Shown piece after piece: positions 35,929 to 45,456 of a stretch of DNA of 64,000 nucleotides. The stretch is from positions 83,452-147,451 of the forward strand of contig NZ_JADKYY010000007.1 in the NCBI RefSeq assembly GCF_015354315.1, written 5' to 3'. The notes beneath the pieces are model-generated. The model did no database searches. It saw only the letters and a program-made list of their open reading frames with translations, and was not told the DNA's origin. The stretch comes from Planobacterium oryzisoli (GTDB taxonomy: Bacteria; Bacteroidota; Bacteroidia; Flavobacteriales; Weeksellaceae). The stretch's first letter is position 1. Each line of letters begins with the position of its first letter. The position numbers were made by a program, and so were the translations under genes.

Positions 35929-36747
35929 ATGATTTTAAGCCCGATTATTAGTGCAAATGAATTGCTCGCGCTTTTGGAAAGCCCCGAGATTGTTGTAGTG
36001 GATGCAAGGTCGGGCGCCACCTCAGAGCAGGCGTATAGAAAAGAGCACATTAAGGGTGCGGTTCATCTGGAACTCGAAGAGCATCTCTGTGCGAAAGAAG
36101 GCGATCCTAAAGTAGGGGGTCGCCACCCTCTTCCCAAGGTGGATAAGTTTATTCAGGCTTGCGCCCAAAAGGGGATACATCCCAAAAAGCGGATCGTAGT
36201 GTACGATAATCTTTCTGGTGCCAACGCTGCGGCGCGCCTATGGTGGATGCTCAGTGCCGTGGGATGTGCCCAAGTGCAGGTATTGGACGGAGGAATGCAG
36301 TCCTATATACAACTTGATAATGCGCCGATGCACGCTGGGGTTACCCAGGGCAGTCCCGTGGAGCCCTGGGCTTGTGCACAGTGGCAACTACCCCTTGTCT
36401 CTATGGGCGAAATAAAGACCGATTCCGAAAGGAAAAATCTGTTGCTTGTGGATGTTCGTGATACGGGTCGTTATGAGGGTAAGTTCGAACCAATTGATCC
36501 TACTGCCGGCCATATACCTGGGGCGGTTAATGTCCCCTATAAGCAGAATTTGGACGCAAAGGGTTGTTTTTTAAGTGGTGAAAAACTCGCTAAGCAGTAC
36601 CATCCGCTATTTAGGGCTGGTAAATCGGTGGTATTTTATTGCGGTTCAGGAGTTACCGCGTGCCATGGGATACTAGCTGCACGAATTGCAGGCGAGCCTT
36701 GGCCTGCACTCTATGTAGGTTCGTGGAGTGAGTGGTGCCGCAATTAA
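35929..36747 (+). CDS. Sulfurtransferase with two rhodanese domains (SseA/TST type)
   Basis: A 272-residue protein with tandem rhodanese domains: an inactive N-terminal half (IVVVDARSG, KEHIKGAVHLEL) and a catalytic C-terminal half (LLVDVRDTGRYEGK, GHIPGAVNVPYKQN). The active loop CGSGVTA, in FYCGSGVTACHG, matches 3-mercaptopyruvate sulfurtransferase rather than thiosulfate-specific rhodanese. I chose the ATG at 35929, which follows the upstream stop by 4 bases; an ATG at 35881 lies inside the previous gene. It ends 1 base before a convergent gene. Confidence 0.9.
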   Translation: MILSPIISANELLALLESPEIVVVDARSGATSEQAYRKEHIKGAVHLELEEHLCAKEGDPKVGGRHPLPKVDKFIQACAQKGIHPKKRIVVYDNLSGANAAARLWWMLSAVGCAQVQVLDGGMQSYIQLDNAPMHAGVTQGSPVEPWACAQWQLPLVSMGEIKTDSERKNLLLVDVRDTGRYEGKFEPIDPTAGHIPGAVNVPYKQNLDAKGCFLSGEKLAKQYHPLFRAGKSVVFYCGSGVTACHGILAARIAGEPWPALYVGSWSEWCRN

Positions 36748-36748
36748 A

Positions 36749-37078
36749 CTAGAATAGAATTCCGAGCTCAAATTTAGCTTCTTCGCTCATCATATCTTTA
36801 TTCCAGGCGGGCTCAAAAGTAAGTTCCAGATCCACGCTCTGTACTCCGTCGACACCTTGGACTTTTTCGCGTACTTCCGCAGGCAAACTCTCGGCTACAG
36901 GACAGTTTGGAGTGGTAAGCGTCATTATAACCTTAACATCTCCTGCGTCGGAAATTTGTACATCGTATATAAGCCCCAATTCGTATATATCCACAGGAAT
37001 CTCAGGGTCGTACACCGTCTTAAGTGCTAAAATTATTTCTTCTCCAATCGAAGCAATCTGTTCGTCCGTTAATGCCAT
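36749..37078 (-). CDS. DUF59 (MIP18/SufT-like) iron-sulfur assembly protein
   Basis: A 109-residue DUF59 protein. VYDPEIPVDIYELGLIYDVQI (about residues 17-38), MTLTTPNCPVAESLP with the conserved cysteine (about 51-65) and the terminal LTFEPAWNKDMMSEEAKFELG are typical of SufT-like proteins that help mature Fe-S enzymes. The suf operon lies about 12 kb away rather than adjacent. It is downstream of the exonuclease gene, with 5 bases between. Confidence 0.9.
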   Translation of the reverse strand: MALTDEQIASIGEEIILALKTVYDPEIPVDIYELGLIYDVQISDAGDVKVIMTLTTPNCPVAESLPAEVREKVQGVDGVQSVDLELTFEPAWNKDMMSEEAKFELGILF

Positions 37079-37083
37079 AATCC

Positions 37084-37782
37084 TTACAAAGGTTCAGTAA
37101 TCTTTAGTAAATCTTCCTGCCGCATGCGGCGGAAAATATTGGCCAAAGTTAAGACATCTTTCTCACAATATTTAACTATTCTAAATAAATCTTTGTCTAT
37201 GTGGTAGATAGAAGAAACCATTGAACCGTCAATATCGTCCTTGGGGGTGGGAATGGAAAAAACGTGTGCTAAAAGTTCCAGAGATACCGAGGAGCGGAAA
37301 TCCCCAAACTTCCAGAGTTCCATTGTGTCCAGATGCGAAATTTCCCAGGGTTTTTTCCCAAAGAGCTGGAAGGGTTTGGGAGGTTGCATTCCCTGTATTA
37401 AAAAGCGTCGGGCAATCCAGGGAAAGTCGAATTCCTTACCGTTGTGTGCGCACAGGATCACCTGCTGCATCTTGGGATGGTTAAATAGTGCTCCGAAGTT
37501 CTCAAGCAAATCCCGCTCGTCGTCTCCATAGTAACTTTTTACGCGTAAGGCCTCTCCGCGCACCTGACCGATACTGATGCATATGATTTTTCCAAATTCT
37601 GCATAAATCCCTGCGTGGGAACCGTAATACAGCTCCGCGCTCTGCTCTTCGGGGCGTCTGTAGGCGGTTTTCTTATCAAATAAGTTTTGTCCCTGAGGGT
37701 CTAACTGCTCCCAATCGCTATAAAAAGGGACAGTTTCTATATCAAGAAAGAGGACATTTTCAATAGGAATAGACTGTAGCAT
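37084..37782 (-). CDS. Predicted 3'-5' exonuclease (DEDDy, PolB-like)
   Basis: A 232-residue DnaQ-fold exonuclease. FLDIETVPF (about residues 12-20) gives motif Exo I with DxE, AHNGKEFDFPWIARR is Exo II, and YCEKDVLTLANIFRR near residue 207 is Exo III of the DEDDy type; HLDTMELWKFGDF lies between. The family is annotated as predicted 3'-5' exonuclease related to DNA polymerase B proofreading domains; substrate and role are unknown. It is followed by the DUF59 gene on the same strand. Confidence 0.88.
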   Translation of the reverse strand: MLQSIPIENVLFLDIETVPFYSDWEQLDPQGQNLFDKKTAYRRPEEQSAELYYGSHAGIYAEFGKIICISIGQVRGEALRVKSYYGDDERDLLENFGALFNHPKMQQVILCAHNGKEFDFPWIARRFLIQGMQPPKPFQLFGKKPWEISHLDTMELWKFGDFRSSVSLELLAHVFSIPTPKDDIDGSMVSSIYHIDKDLFRIVKYCEKDVLTLANIFRRMRQEDLLKITEPL

Positions 37783-37931
37783 TTTTTTTTAAAATGGGTT
37801 TATTATTGGTGTATAAAATTTGTTACTTATTTGATTATCCGTGGTTTGTAAATTAATTGGCACAGAATAAAATTATTTATTCTCATTGTTAATTGTACAA
37901 TTTAGTTAAGAACATGATTGATTTTGTACAC

Positions 37932-37958
37932 TTGTGATTTCTGGGCGGTCTATTTTTG
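37932..37958 (+). promoter_or_regulatory. Candidate promoter of the exopolysaccharide-type operon
   Basis: TATTTTTG at 37951-37958 matches the -7 element TAnnTTTG and a TTG at 37932-37934 lies 16 bases before it, just short of the usual 17-23. The -7 element is 24 bases before the first ATG of the eight-gene unit. The 200-base intergenic region 37783-37982 is AT-rich and holds nothing else I can name. Confidence 0.6.
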
Positions 37959-37982
37959 AGCCACTAATAACCGGTCCTACAA

Positions 37983-39128
37983 ATGAACGAATTCTATTAC
38001 TATCTTCTTTATTTCACTTCAGAGTATTTTTCCCTGCCCCTCATTATTAGAATCACCCTGTTCTTGATAGTATTGCTGTTGCTTCTCTATCTGACGTTTT
38101 TCGGCCGGGTGGTATATATTTCACTCTTTCAGTTTTTGGAAAAAAAGAAAGCCCAGCGTCTCGAGCTAAAATACGCTTCTAAACTTCAATCGCTTCTTGA
38201 GCAGTCCAATCTGGAGTCCGACAAGATCCGGGCAGAAATGGGATGGACCCACAAAGTCCCGGCAAAAACGGATCTAGAACTACTGACGATGCTTCTGATT
38301 AGAACACGCAACGCTATTTCCGGATTTAATGTGCACAACTATTCCGTGATTGTGGAGATTCTGCAATTACGAAAATACTGGAAGCGAATAGTTGAGAAAG
38401 AATCGATGTTTTCCAGCAGCAGGGCACTTAAGATTTTGGGCGATTTGGAACTGGAAAGCAGTGAAACCCTCCAGGGACTTAACATTAAAACCAAAGACAA
38501 GGATCTGCAGAAATACGCCCGCAGTGTATTTTTTGATGTTTCTTCTTCTGATCTGTGGGAATCTTTTGACCGGGAACTTTCCTCTGATTTTACCTCCCTG
38601 GACGAGATCCGGCTGCACAGGGCTTTGCGCAGGAAAGCAGCCATGCGGCCCCTTCCTTCACTAATGCGCTGGGTGCAACGAAGCGACAATGAGGATTTTA
38701 AAGCTTTTCTGGTCAAAGAAATCTCCTTTTTCAAACAGAAAGAGTCGATGCAGTCTCTTATGAAGCTCTTGAAGGAAACCACTTCCATTAAATTGAAAAT
38801 TCAAATTATCACTACCCTGGGAGAACTGGGATGCAAGGAGGCAGTTCCCCTACTTAGCAGTGAATTCCATTACAATTCTGCCCGTACCCAGCAGGCCATT
38901 ATTGCAGCCCTTGCGACCATTGGAGTAGAAAAATCCCTGAAATTTCTGGAGTTCGAATACAATCACTGCAAAAATCAGGATTTGCTCATAGATTTGGTAC
39001 GAGGTATTTACACCATAGACGAAAAGCAAAAGACCGGTACCTACGAGCAGTTAAAAAGTACTTCAGCATCATTATTCACTTCCTCTATTTTTTCTTTTGT
39101 AGAGCGGGAAAATGTGGTTTTAAGTTAA
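37983..39128 (+). CDS. Membrane-anchored HEAT-repeat protein
   Basis: A 381-residue protein with a hydrophobic helix at about residues 20-44 and a cytoplasmic or periplasmic body made of alpha-helical pairs. Three clearer HEAT repeats lie near residues 250-340 (for example LKIQIITTLGELGCKEAVPLL and TQQAIIAALATIGVEKSLKFL). HEAT repeats serve as protein-binding scaffolds. It is the first gene of the unit, 9 bases before the glycosyltransferase, so a role in assembling or controlling the synthase is likely (inference). Similar HEAT-glycosyltransferase-YaiO neighbours occur in other Bacteroidota, from memory. Confidence 0.85.
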   Translation: MNEFYYYLLYFTSEYFSLPLIIRITLFLIVLLLLLYLTFFGRVVYISLFQFLEKKKAQRLELKYASKLQSLLEQSNLESDKIRAEMGWTHKVPAKTDLELLTMLLIRTRNAISGFNVHNYSVIVEILQLRKYWKRIVEKESMFSSSRALKILGDLELESSETLQGLNIKTKDKDLQKYARSVFFDVSSSDLWESFDRELSSDFTSLDEIRLHRALRRKAAMRPLPSLMRWVQRSDNEDFKAFLVKEISFFKQKESMQSLMKLLKETTSIKLKIQIITTLGELGCKEAVPLLSSEFHYNSARTQQAIIAALATIGVEKSLKFLEFEYNHCKNQDLLIDLVRGIYTIDEKQKTGTYEQLKSTSASLFTSSIFSFVERENVVLS

Positions 39129-39137
39129 TAGTGCACT

Positions 39138-40562
39138 GTGGAAAACCTATTCTTCGGTTACCAATACCTCATCTTCTTTTACTCTTTTGCTATTACGGTG
39201 GTGTATCTACTCCTGGCATTACTGGGCTACCTTAAAATTCAGAAGCTGCGCGCCCGCTATACCGCATACGAAGAAAAGCAGGTGCTTGGGGGCGACGATT
39301 TAGTGCCCGGAATTTCAATTGTTGCTCCTGCATTTAATGAGGAGGTAATCATTATAGACAGTGTGAACTCGCTTCTCAATATGAATTATCCTCGTTTTGA
39401 GGTGGTTATTGTCAACGACGGTAGTAGAGACCAGACCTTGCCCTTGCTTATTAGCACTTTTTCTTTGGTAAAGTCCGATTTTCCTTATGTAGAGAAAGTA
39501 TACTGCCAGCCGGTACATACGGTATACAAGTCCACCGATCCGCAGTTTTTCCGGCTGATCGTAGTGGACAAAATAAACGGCGGAACAAAGGCCGATGCGA
39601 TGAATGCCGGGGTTAATGTGGCCAAATACGATTACTTCATTAATACTGACGTGGACTGTCTGCTGTCTAGCGATACACTCACCAAGTGCATCCTTCCCGT
39701 TCTGGATTCTCCTGTAACGGTCATTGCGGTGGGAGCCACAATGCGTATGGTAAACGGGTGCGACGTTAAAGACGGAGTTATTACAAGGGTGCGCCCGCCG
39801 CATCAGCTCATACCGCTTTTTCAGGAAACAGAATATCTTAGATCGTATCTGGTTGCGAAAATGGGATGGTCCACCATAAATGCCATTCCCAATGTCTCGG
39901 GCGGTTTCGGGCTTTTTAATAAGCTTGTGCTGATCAGTGCGGGGGGCTTTGATTCTTCTTCGCACGCGGAGGACATGGATATGACCCTGCGCATGGTGGC
40001 CTATATGCGCGAAAACAATAGGCCGTACCGAATTGCGCAGATTCCGGACACGTGCTGTTGGACCGAAGGACCTTCCAATCTGCAGGTACTAAAGCGGCAA
40101 AGAACGCGCTGGGGGAGAGGCCTTTTACAAATCTTCGTAGTACACAGGAAATTTTTATTTAACCCTAAGTACGGCCGCATGGGTCTGGTAGTAATGCCTT
40201 ATGCGCTTATTTTTGAATTTCTGGCCCCAATGATTGAGGCAACGGGCTTTCTCTTTATGCTGTATTTGATTGCCACAGAGCAGATCAATTACCAAACGTT
40301 TTGGCTGATGCTTGTTTTTGTCTACCTGATTGGGGTGACCGTTTCGGTCATCACCATATCGTTTGATTTAACCGTAAAAAGGCAGTACCAGAGTATCAGG
40401 GAGTATCTCAGACTCATTCTTGTGAGCTCCTTGGAAGCAATTGTATACCATCCCTTTATTGTAGTGTACAGTATCATGGGGTACTACCAGTTTCTGACGC
40501 AGAAGAATTTTACCTGGGGCGCCATGACCCGGCAGGGCTTCCGCAGGACCCAAACCGACTAA
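39138..40562 (+). CDS. Processive family 2 glycosyltransferase, PgaC/cellulose-synthase-like
   Basis: An integral membrane glycan synthase of 474 residues: one N-terminal helix (about 12-31), a cytoplasmic GT2 domain, then at least four C-terminal helices (about 345-470). All processive GT2 motifs are present: NDGS at 93-96, GGTKADAMN at 148-156, DVD at 171-173, the catalytic AED at 277-279, and QRTRW at 321-325. This is the D, DxD, TED, QxxRW series that polymerises and extrudes glycan through the inner membrane. The start codon is GTG. The sugar cannot be predicted with confidence; PNAG-type, chitin-like or another beta-glycan are possible. Confidence 0.9.
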   Translation: MENLFFGYQYLIFFYSFAITVVYLLLALLGYLKIQKLRARYTAYEEKQVLGGDDLVPGISIVAPAFNEEVIIIDSVNSLLNMNYPRFEVVIVNDGSRDQTLPLLISTFSLVKSDFPYVEKVYCQPVHTVYKSTDPQFFRLIVVDKINGGTKADAMNAGVNVAKYDYFINTDVDCLLSSDTLTKCILPVLDSPVTVIAVGATMRMVNGCDVKDGVITRVRPPHQLIPLFQETEYLRSYLVAKMGWSTINAIPNVSGGFGLFNKLVLISAGGFDSSSHAEDMDMTLRMVAYMRENNRPYRIAQIPDTCCWTEGPSNLQVLKRQRTRWGRGLLQIFVVHRKFLFNPKYGRMGLVVMPYALIFEFLAPMIEATGFLFMLYLIATEQINYQTFWLMLVFVYLIGVTVSVITISFDLTVKRQYQSIREYLRLILVSSLEAIVYHPFIVVYSIMGYYQFLTQKNFTWGAMTRQGFRRTQTD

Positions 40563-40595
40563 CTGCCTATTAATTTTATGTGATTTTTTAGTATC

Positions 40596-43370
40596 ATGAT
40601 CCGATTTCGCTTTTTACTTTTTCTTTTTTCTCTATTTGCTTCCTCCCTGTTTGCACAGGGTGGTGGGCCTGCCACCACGCCCGACCCCGAGTTCAAGTCG
40701 GTAGTAGATGATTTTTCCAAAGGACGCTGGGAGTCGGCGCGCAGTAAGCTTGAGCGTCTTAGTACACAACGCCGTGACAACAGCGATCTGGAGTTTTTAT
40801 GGGGTAAATACTACCACCAAAAGCAAGAGTACAGCAAAGCCCGATACCACTTACAGAAGTCGCTGAAAAGAGCACCGAATGATTTGGAAGCAAAGCAGCT
40901 GTTGGTAAATGTAGAAACAGCCTCGCAGCGCTACTCGAGCGCCGTGTGCTACGTCAATGAACTTTTGGAAGTAAACCCGTACTGGAAGAGCTTGTGGCTC
41001 AAAAAGATAGAAATTTACGAAGCGCAGGGGAATCTCATCCAGGCCGAGCGGCTCCTAAAGCGTCTTTTCCAGATTTATCCGGAAGATGTAGAGATTCGGC
41101 AGAAATACGTGGACCGAGCGAAAGAAAAATCACTCGTATTAAGTAAAACGCAAGATCATACTGGGGCGATTAAATTGAAGGAGGAGCTATTAAGTGCCGA
41201 TCCCCGGGACGTGGGTACCGTGAACGGACTTTTTAATGATTATTTAAGATCGGGACAGCTCGACAAAGCCGTGGCTTTAATGGATCAGGCGATGTATATG
41301 TTTCCGGCGCAGGAAGTATTTCTCTTGCGTAAGGTAAGTATCCTTTCCACACAGCAGCGGTTCTCCGAAGTGCTCTATATTCTGGAACAGCGTCTAAAAA
41401 CCAGGCCGTCTCCGGAAATTCGCAGGCAGTACAATTACTACATGCAGGAAGCGGCGCGGTATTCGCTTCAGCGCGAGCCGGAGCAGCTGTACGGAAAAAT
41501 ATTTCAAAGCAATCCTTCCAATGTGGAAGCCTTCCAGGTTGTCTATAATGCGGCAGTAAGCGCCGCGCAGTACGATGAGGCACTTTCTCTTATCTCTCAG
41601 CACAGACGTTTTGCTTCCGGCTCTAAGAATTTGGATCTTAAAGAACTTCAGCTCTTTAAGCTAAAGGGTGACGAACTGAAGACTAAATCAAAGATTAGGG
41701 AACTCTACATAAAGTATCCTGGAGACACCGATATCGCATACGATTTTGCCCGAGTTACTCTAGCCGATGCGCGGCAGGCGATGGAAACGGAAAACTGGAG
41801 CGAAGCCATTGTACTTTGGGACCAGGTGCAGCGCTCAGGCGACAGAGAGATGAAAGAAACGGCGAGCAACTCCCTGATTAGTGCATACAGTAATTATGGA
41901 AAGTACGAAGAAGCAGAACGGGAAATTAACTCGTCTCTCGAGCTTTATGGCGATAGTCCCTACCAACGTATCCGCTTGATGTCCCTGAATTTCAAAATGA
42001 AGCAGTACGAGCGGGGACTGGAGCAATGGGGCTATGTCCTGGAACAAAGCGATCCGGACCAACAAAATTTTTATCGGCAGGGACTGGGTGAATTAATGCA
42101 GCCTGTTCTGAAGGAACTCTCCGAAGCATATGATTTCGAGCAGGAAAGGTTACTGGCGGAAAAATGGCGCGCATTGGATTCCACAAGCGTCGAGGCCAAT
42201 AAAGCAGTTGCTACCGCCTATATTAAAACCAATCGGAAGGATCTACTTAACCCCTTTTTAGAAGAAGCGGTAGAGAAGTTTCCAAACGATCTGTTTTTTT
42301 CCGACAAACTGCTTACCACGGCTGAAAGCGATGAGAATAATACAGAAATATTGTACAGTCAGGCCGAGCAGAATCTTTCGCTGCAGCCCTATACACCGGC
42401 GCTTCAGAACACTTTCGTTGAGAAATCCGTAGATTTTTCCAAGCTGCTTCTCAAAGACAAGCAGTCCACGGCAGCGCTGGAAGTCCTTGACAAAGCGATG
42501 AAGGTGCAAAAGGAGAACTCGGATCTCATCACATTGAAGGGCGCCGCGTTCCAGCAGCAAAAACGCTACGACTCCGCCTATTACTATACTGCAAAGTACA
42601 CCCCGTCGGTTGCCGAACTGGGCGAATACAAGCAGAATCTTCGTTTCCTACAGTCGCATCAGTACACAAATGAACTTGAAGTCAACCACCTGGTGGGAAG
42701 ATTTCAGGACACCACGGACCTTACCTCGGTATCCTCTTTTAACTTTCGCAAAAAAATCAGTACGGACCTCTTTGGGTTTGGCGTACACTATGCTGGAAGA
42801 ACTACAGGGCAGGGAGTACAGGTGTTAGGCTCCTGGGAACGGCCTTGGACGGAGAAATTTAGAACGTCCATTGAAGCCGGGTATGCCAGTAAATTTTTTA
42901 ATAAGCTGCAGATCTCTGCGCAGGGGTTTTACCGCACAAACCTGTTGCAAGGCTCCGAAGGAAAGCTGGGAATCGGATACCGCTCACTTGAACAAGGCAG
43001 TCTTTTAAATGCCAATGTCGGCATCAGTAAGGAACTGGAGAAATGGGTTCTGGACGCAACGCTAGGAAATTATGTACTTGAAAGTAAATACCTGTACAAT
43101 TTTACGCTGCAGGCGAGGCATCTGCTAGGAAATCCTAAAAGTTATCTCCTACTGCAGTCGGGTATTGGAACGGCCCCACAGGTAGAGGTTTTGAACACTA
43201 AACTCTATCAGGGTCTTAGCGCAGACAATGTCTCGGTAACTACCGGTATTGTCCATATGCTAAGCGCCGCACTCAGTGGAGGTATTTCCGGTAGCTTTTA
43301 CCATTACAAAACCGCTGAGAACTACAGAAATTTGTACAATGTAAACCTGACACTAAATGTACGTTTTTAA
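40596..43370 (+). CDS. TPR protein with C-terminal YaiO-type outer-membrane barrel
   Basis: A 924-residue protein. A signal peptide ends near FAQ at residues 19-21. Residues of about 25-680 form a long array of TPR-like helical pairs, and the last 240 or so residues are beta-strand-rich, YaiO-like, and end in Phe (LNVRF), the usual outer-membrane sorting signal. The layout, periplasmic TPR superhelix plus terminal barrel, is that of PgaA and BcsC, the exporters of poly-N-acetylglucosamine and cellulose. E. coli yaiO also lies in a locus with a GT2 gene, yaiP. An export role is inferred. Its end overlaps the next gene by 14 bases. Confidence 0.85.
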   Translation: MIRFRFLLFLFSLFASSLFAQGGGPATTPDPEFKSVVDDFSKGRWESARSKLERLSTQRRDNSDLEFLWGKYYHQKQEYSKARYHLQKSLKRAPNDLEAKQLLVNVETASQRYSSAVCYVNELLEVNPYWKSLWLKKIEIYEAQGNLIQAERLLKRLFQIYPEDVEIRQKYVDRAKEKSLVLSKTQDHTGAIKLKEELLSADPRDVGTVNGLFNDYLRSGQLDKAVALMDQAMYMFPAQEVFLLRKVSILSTQQRFSEVLYILEQRLKTRPSPEIRRQYNYYMQEAARYSLQREPEQLYGKIFQSNPSNVEAFQVVYNAAVSAAQYDEALSLISQHRRFASGSKNLDLKELQLFKLKGDELKTKSKIRELYIKYPGDTDIAYDFARVTLADARQAMETENWSEAIVLWDQVQRSGDREMKETASNSLISAYSNYGKYEEAEREINSSLELYGDSPYQRIRLMSLNFKMKQYERGLEQWGYVLEQSDPDQQNFYRQGLGELMQPVLKELSEAYDFEQERLLAEKWRALDSTSVEANKAVATAYIKTNRKDLLNPFLEEAVEKFPNDLFFSDKLLTTAESDENNTEILYSQAEQNLSLQPYTPALQNTFVEKSVDFSKLLLKDKQSTAALEVLDKAMKVQKENSDLITLKGAAFQQQKRYDSAYYYTAKYTPSVAELGEYKQNLRFLQSHQYTNELEVNHLVGRFQDTTDLTSVSSFNFRKKISTDLFGFGVHYAGRTTGQGVQVLGSWERPWTEKFRTSIEAGYASKFFNKLQISAQGFYRTNLLQGSEGKLGIGYRSLEQGSLLNANVGISKELEKWVLDATLGNYVLESKYLYNFTLQARHLLGNPKSYLLLQSGIGTAPQVEVLNTKLYQGLSADNVSVTTGIVHMLSAALSGGISGSFYHYKTAENYRNLYNVNLTLNVRF

Positions 43371-45456
43371 AATACTGTTTCTAACAGCCGTACTACTTTT
43401 CAACCGATGCACCAGCCAGGTTCCTGAATTTACAAGTGCTTCCGGCTACCGCATTGTTATAGATTCACAATCAGAGAGGTGGGGGCATGTTCTGGCCGAT
43501 TCTTTGAAAGCACATACGGGGCAGCAGGGTTTGGTAGAGTTGGTTTCTTCCAGCCGGAACCAGCAGCAGGGAGTGGAGATCTACGTGCGTCTTAATAGCC
43601 AGCAAACCGACCAGTACTGTATAGATTTTGATGGAAACAGACTGCAGCTCTCTGCGCAAAACCCCCGCACACTTCTTTTTTTAGTGCATGAAGCCGTTAA
43701 AGTCATCCGCGCGCATGACAAAAGATTTAATGCCGATGTAGAAGAACCGGCGCTGCTTAGGTTTTCCAGTGGCTGTGGAAATTTTGATTTTTCCTACCGT
43801 GAAGTATATAATCCGAGCAACTTAAAAGCAGGATATGCCGAGCGTAATGGCAACCACAGTGTAGATTTGGATTGGGGTATCTGGGGGCACAACCTTAGTA
43901 AAGCACTAAGCGCCCAGAGCCACCCCCACTATTTTGCAGTCCACCAGGGAAAGCCCACTGCAGAGCAGCTGCGCTTTTCCTCGCGGGAACTCTACAGGGC
44001 CACCCACCACTATATTACAGACAATTTTGGCGACGGAAGCACTGGCAGCATGCACTTTGTGATCGCCCCAATGGACAGCCCTATCGTTAGTATGGACAGG
44101 GAAAGTGTAGCTTTGGGAAATACCCCTACGAATGGTACACCGGCGCTTTCTGATTTCATCGGAAGGCTCGCCCTTGATTTTCCCAGGCATAAATTCTACA
44201 CCATTGCGTATTCTACTACGCTTAGTCCCCCTCTTCGAAGGCTTCCCCCGAACGTGGGGGTTGTAATAAGCTCCATGGGCCTGTCGCAAAAGCCCCAGCC
44301 CAATTTTCAAGAAGCCGCCTACCGCGATTTCAGCACCCTGGTTTCCCAATGGAAAACAAAAGTGGCAGAGGTGCTTGTTTGGGACTACAGCAATAATTTC
44401 GACGATTATCTCACACCGGTTGCAAATCTTAATGCTATGAAAAGGCATCTGCAGTACTTCAAATCACTGGGAGTTAGCGGTGTGTTTATTAATGGGAGCG
44501 GTTACGATTATTCGGTCTTTGAGGATGTACGTACTTATGTACTCTCAGCATTACTTAAAAATGTGCATTTAGACGTTAATGAGCTCACCCGGAGCTATTT
44601 AGAAGTGAATTATCCACAGACACATCCACTGCTCTATACTTATTTAACGGAGGGAGAAGCGCTAAGCATTCGACGCAATGCTCCTTTGCATCTCTACGGT
44701 TCGATGGAAAACAATCTTAAAGACCACACGGACTACCAGGCAGTTCAAAGACTCTACGACGCATTGGACCAAAAACTTAGCGCGCTTTCGCAAGAAGAAG
44801 CACTGCGTGTGGATAAGATTCGGGCGGCCTTAAGCTATACTCTCCTTCAGGGTGGATACCAACGGTATGTGGAGGCACTATCGGGTAATTCCCTAGCGGT
44901 GTATCCTTCCCCTTTGGCAGGGAAGTGGCGGTTTTCACTGCAGCGAGCGCTGCGTCATAAGGATTTAAAGAACTATAGAGAATCCGGAACTCCAATAGAA
45001 TCGTATCTAAGCTACGTGGAATATAATGCGAAGCCTGTTGTTAACCAGCTTGCACTTAACGATCTGCAGGTGGAGCAGCAGGGAGTCTCCGAACAGAATA
45101 CTGCAGTATTGACCGACCGCATCCAAGGCTTCGGACTGGACTACCACCATGGCTGGTGGATTGGATTTCCAAGGACTATAAGGGTGAACATTAGCCCCGT
45201 GACCCAGGACCGACTGCTTAGCATCTCATTCCTAACTATGAAGCGCCACGGATTTTCCCCACCTGGCAGTCTCGCCTTAACGCTCTCAGGGAGACGTTTG
45301 CTTCCCACTTCTCAGAGTTCTAAAAGAGAGAATGCGGTGCAGTATTCCTGGCGCATACCTAAGGACTTTTCGGGTGAAGCACTAATTGATTTTGGTTCCG
45401 GGAAACAGAAATTGGGCATTGACGAAATACTTTTAACGCATTATGAGAAATTTTAA
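43357..45456 (+). CDS. DUF4838 glycosidase-like secreted protein
   Basis: A 699-residue exported protein with an N-terminal signal sequence (about residues 3-20, with a poor lipobox FNRC). It matches the DUF4838 family: WGIWGHNLSKAL, HPHYFAVHQGKP and QLRFSS near residues 172-210, then VLVWDYSNNFDDYLTP and LGVSGVFINGSGYDYS (about 345-390). The preceding domain (about 25-120) resembles the small N-terminal domain of GH20 and GH67 enzymes. The fold is probably a TIM-barrel hydrolase, which would place it like the C-terminal hydrolase of PgaB acting on the exported polymer. Activity is inferred. It overlaps both neighbours by 14 bases. Confidence 0.78.
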   Translation: MYVFKILFLTAVLLFNRCTSQVPEFTSASGYRIVIDSQSERWGHVLADSLKAHTGQQGLVELVSSSRNQQQGVEIYVRLNSQQTDQYCIDFDGNRLQLSAQNPRTLLFLVHEAVKVIRAHDKRFNADVEEPALLRFSSGCGNFDFSYREVYNPSNLKAGYAERNGNHSVDLDWGIWGHNLSKALSAQSHPHYFAVHQGKPTAEQLRFSSRELYRATHHYITDNFGDGSTGSMHFVIAPMDSPIVSMDRESVALGNTPTNGTPALSDFIGRLALDFPRHKFYTIAYSTTLSPPLRRLPPNVGVVISSMGLSQKPQPNFQEAAYRDFSTLVSQWKTKVAEVLVWDYSNNFDDYLTPVANLNAMKRHLQYFKSLGVSGVFINGSGYDYSVFEDVRTYVLSALLKNVHLDVNELTRSYLEVNYPQTHPLLYTYLTEGEALSIRRNAPLHLYGSMENNLKDHTDYQAVQRLYDALDQKLSALSQEEALRVDKIRAALSYTLLQGGYQRYVEALSGNSLAVYPSPLAGKWRFSLQRALRHKDLKNYRESGTPIESYLSYVEYNAKPVVNQLALNDLQVEQQGVSEQNTAVLTDRIQGFGLDYHHGWWIGFPRTIRVNISPVTQDRLLSISFLTMKRHGFSPPGSLALTLSGRRLLPTSQSSKRENAVQYSWRIPKDFSGEALIDFGSGKQKLGIDEILLTHYEKF

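Noticed and set aside
40596..43370. TPR-barrel protein as a SusD-like or polysaccharide-utilisation component
   Set aside because: No SusC/TonB partner is present and the TPR array plus terminal barrel fits export better.
43357..43420. DUF4838 protein as a lipoprotein
   Set aside because: The residues before the cysteine (FNR) do not fit the lipobox, so I only call it exported.
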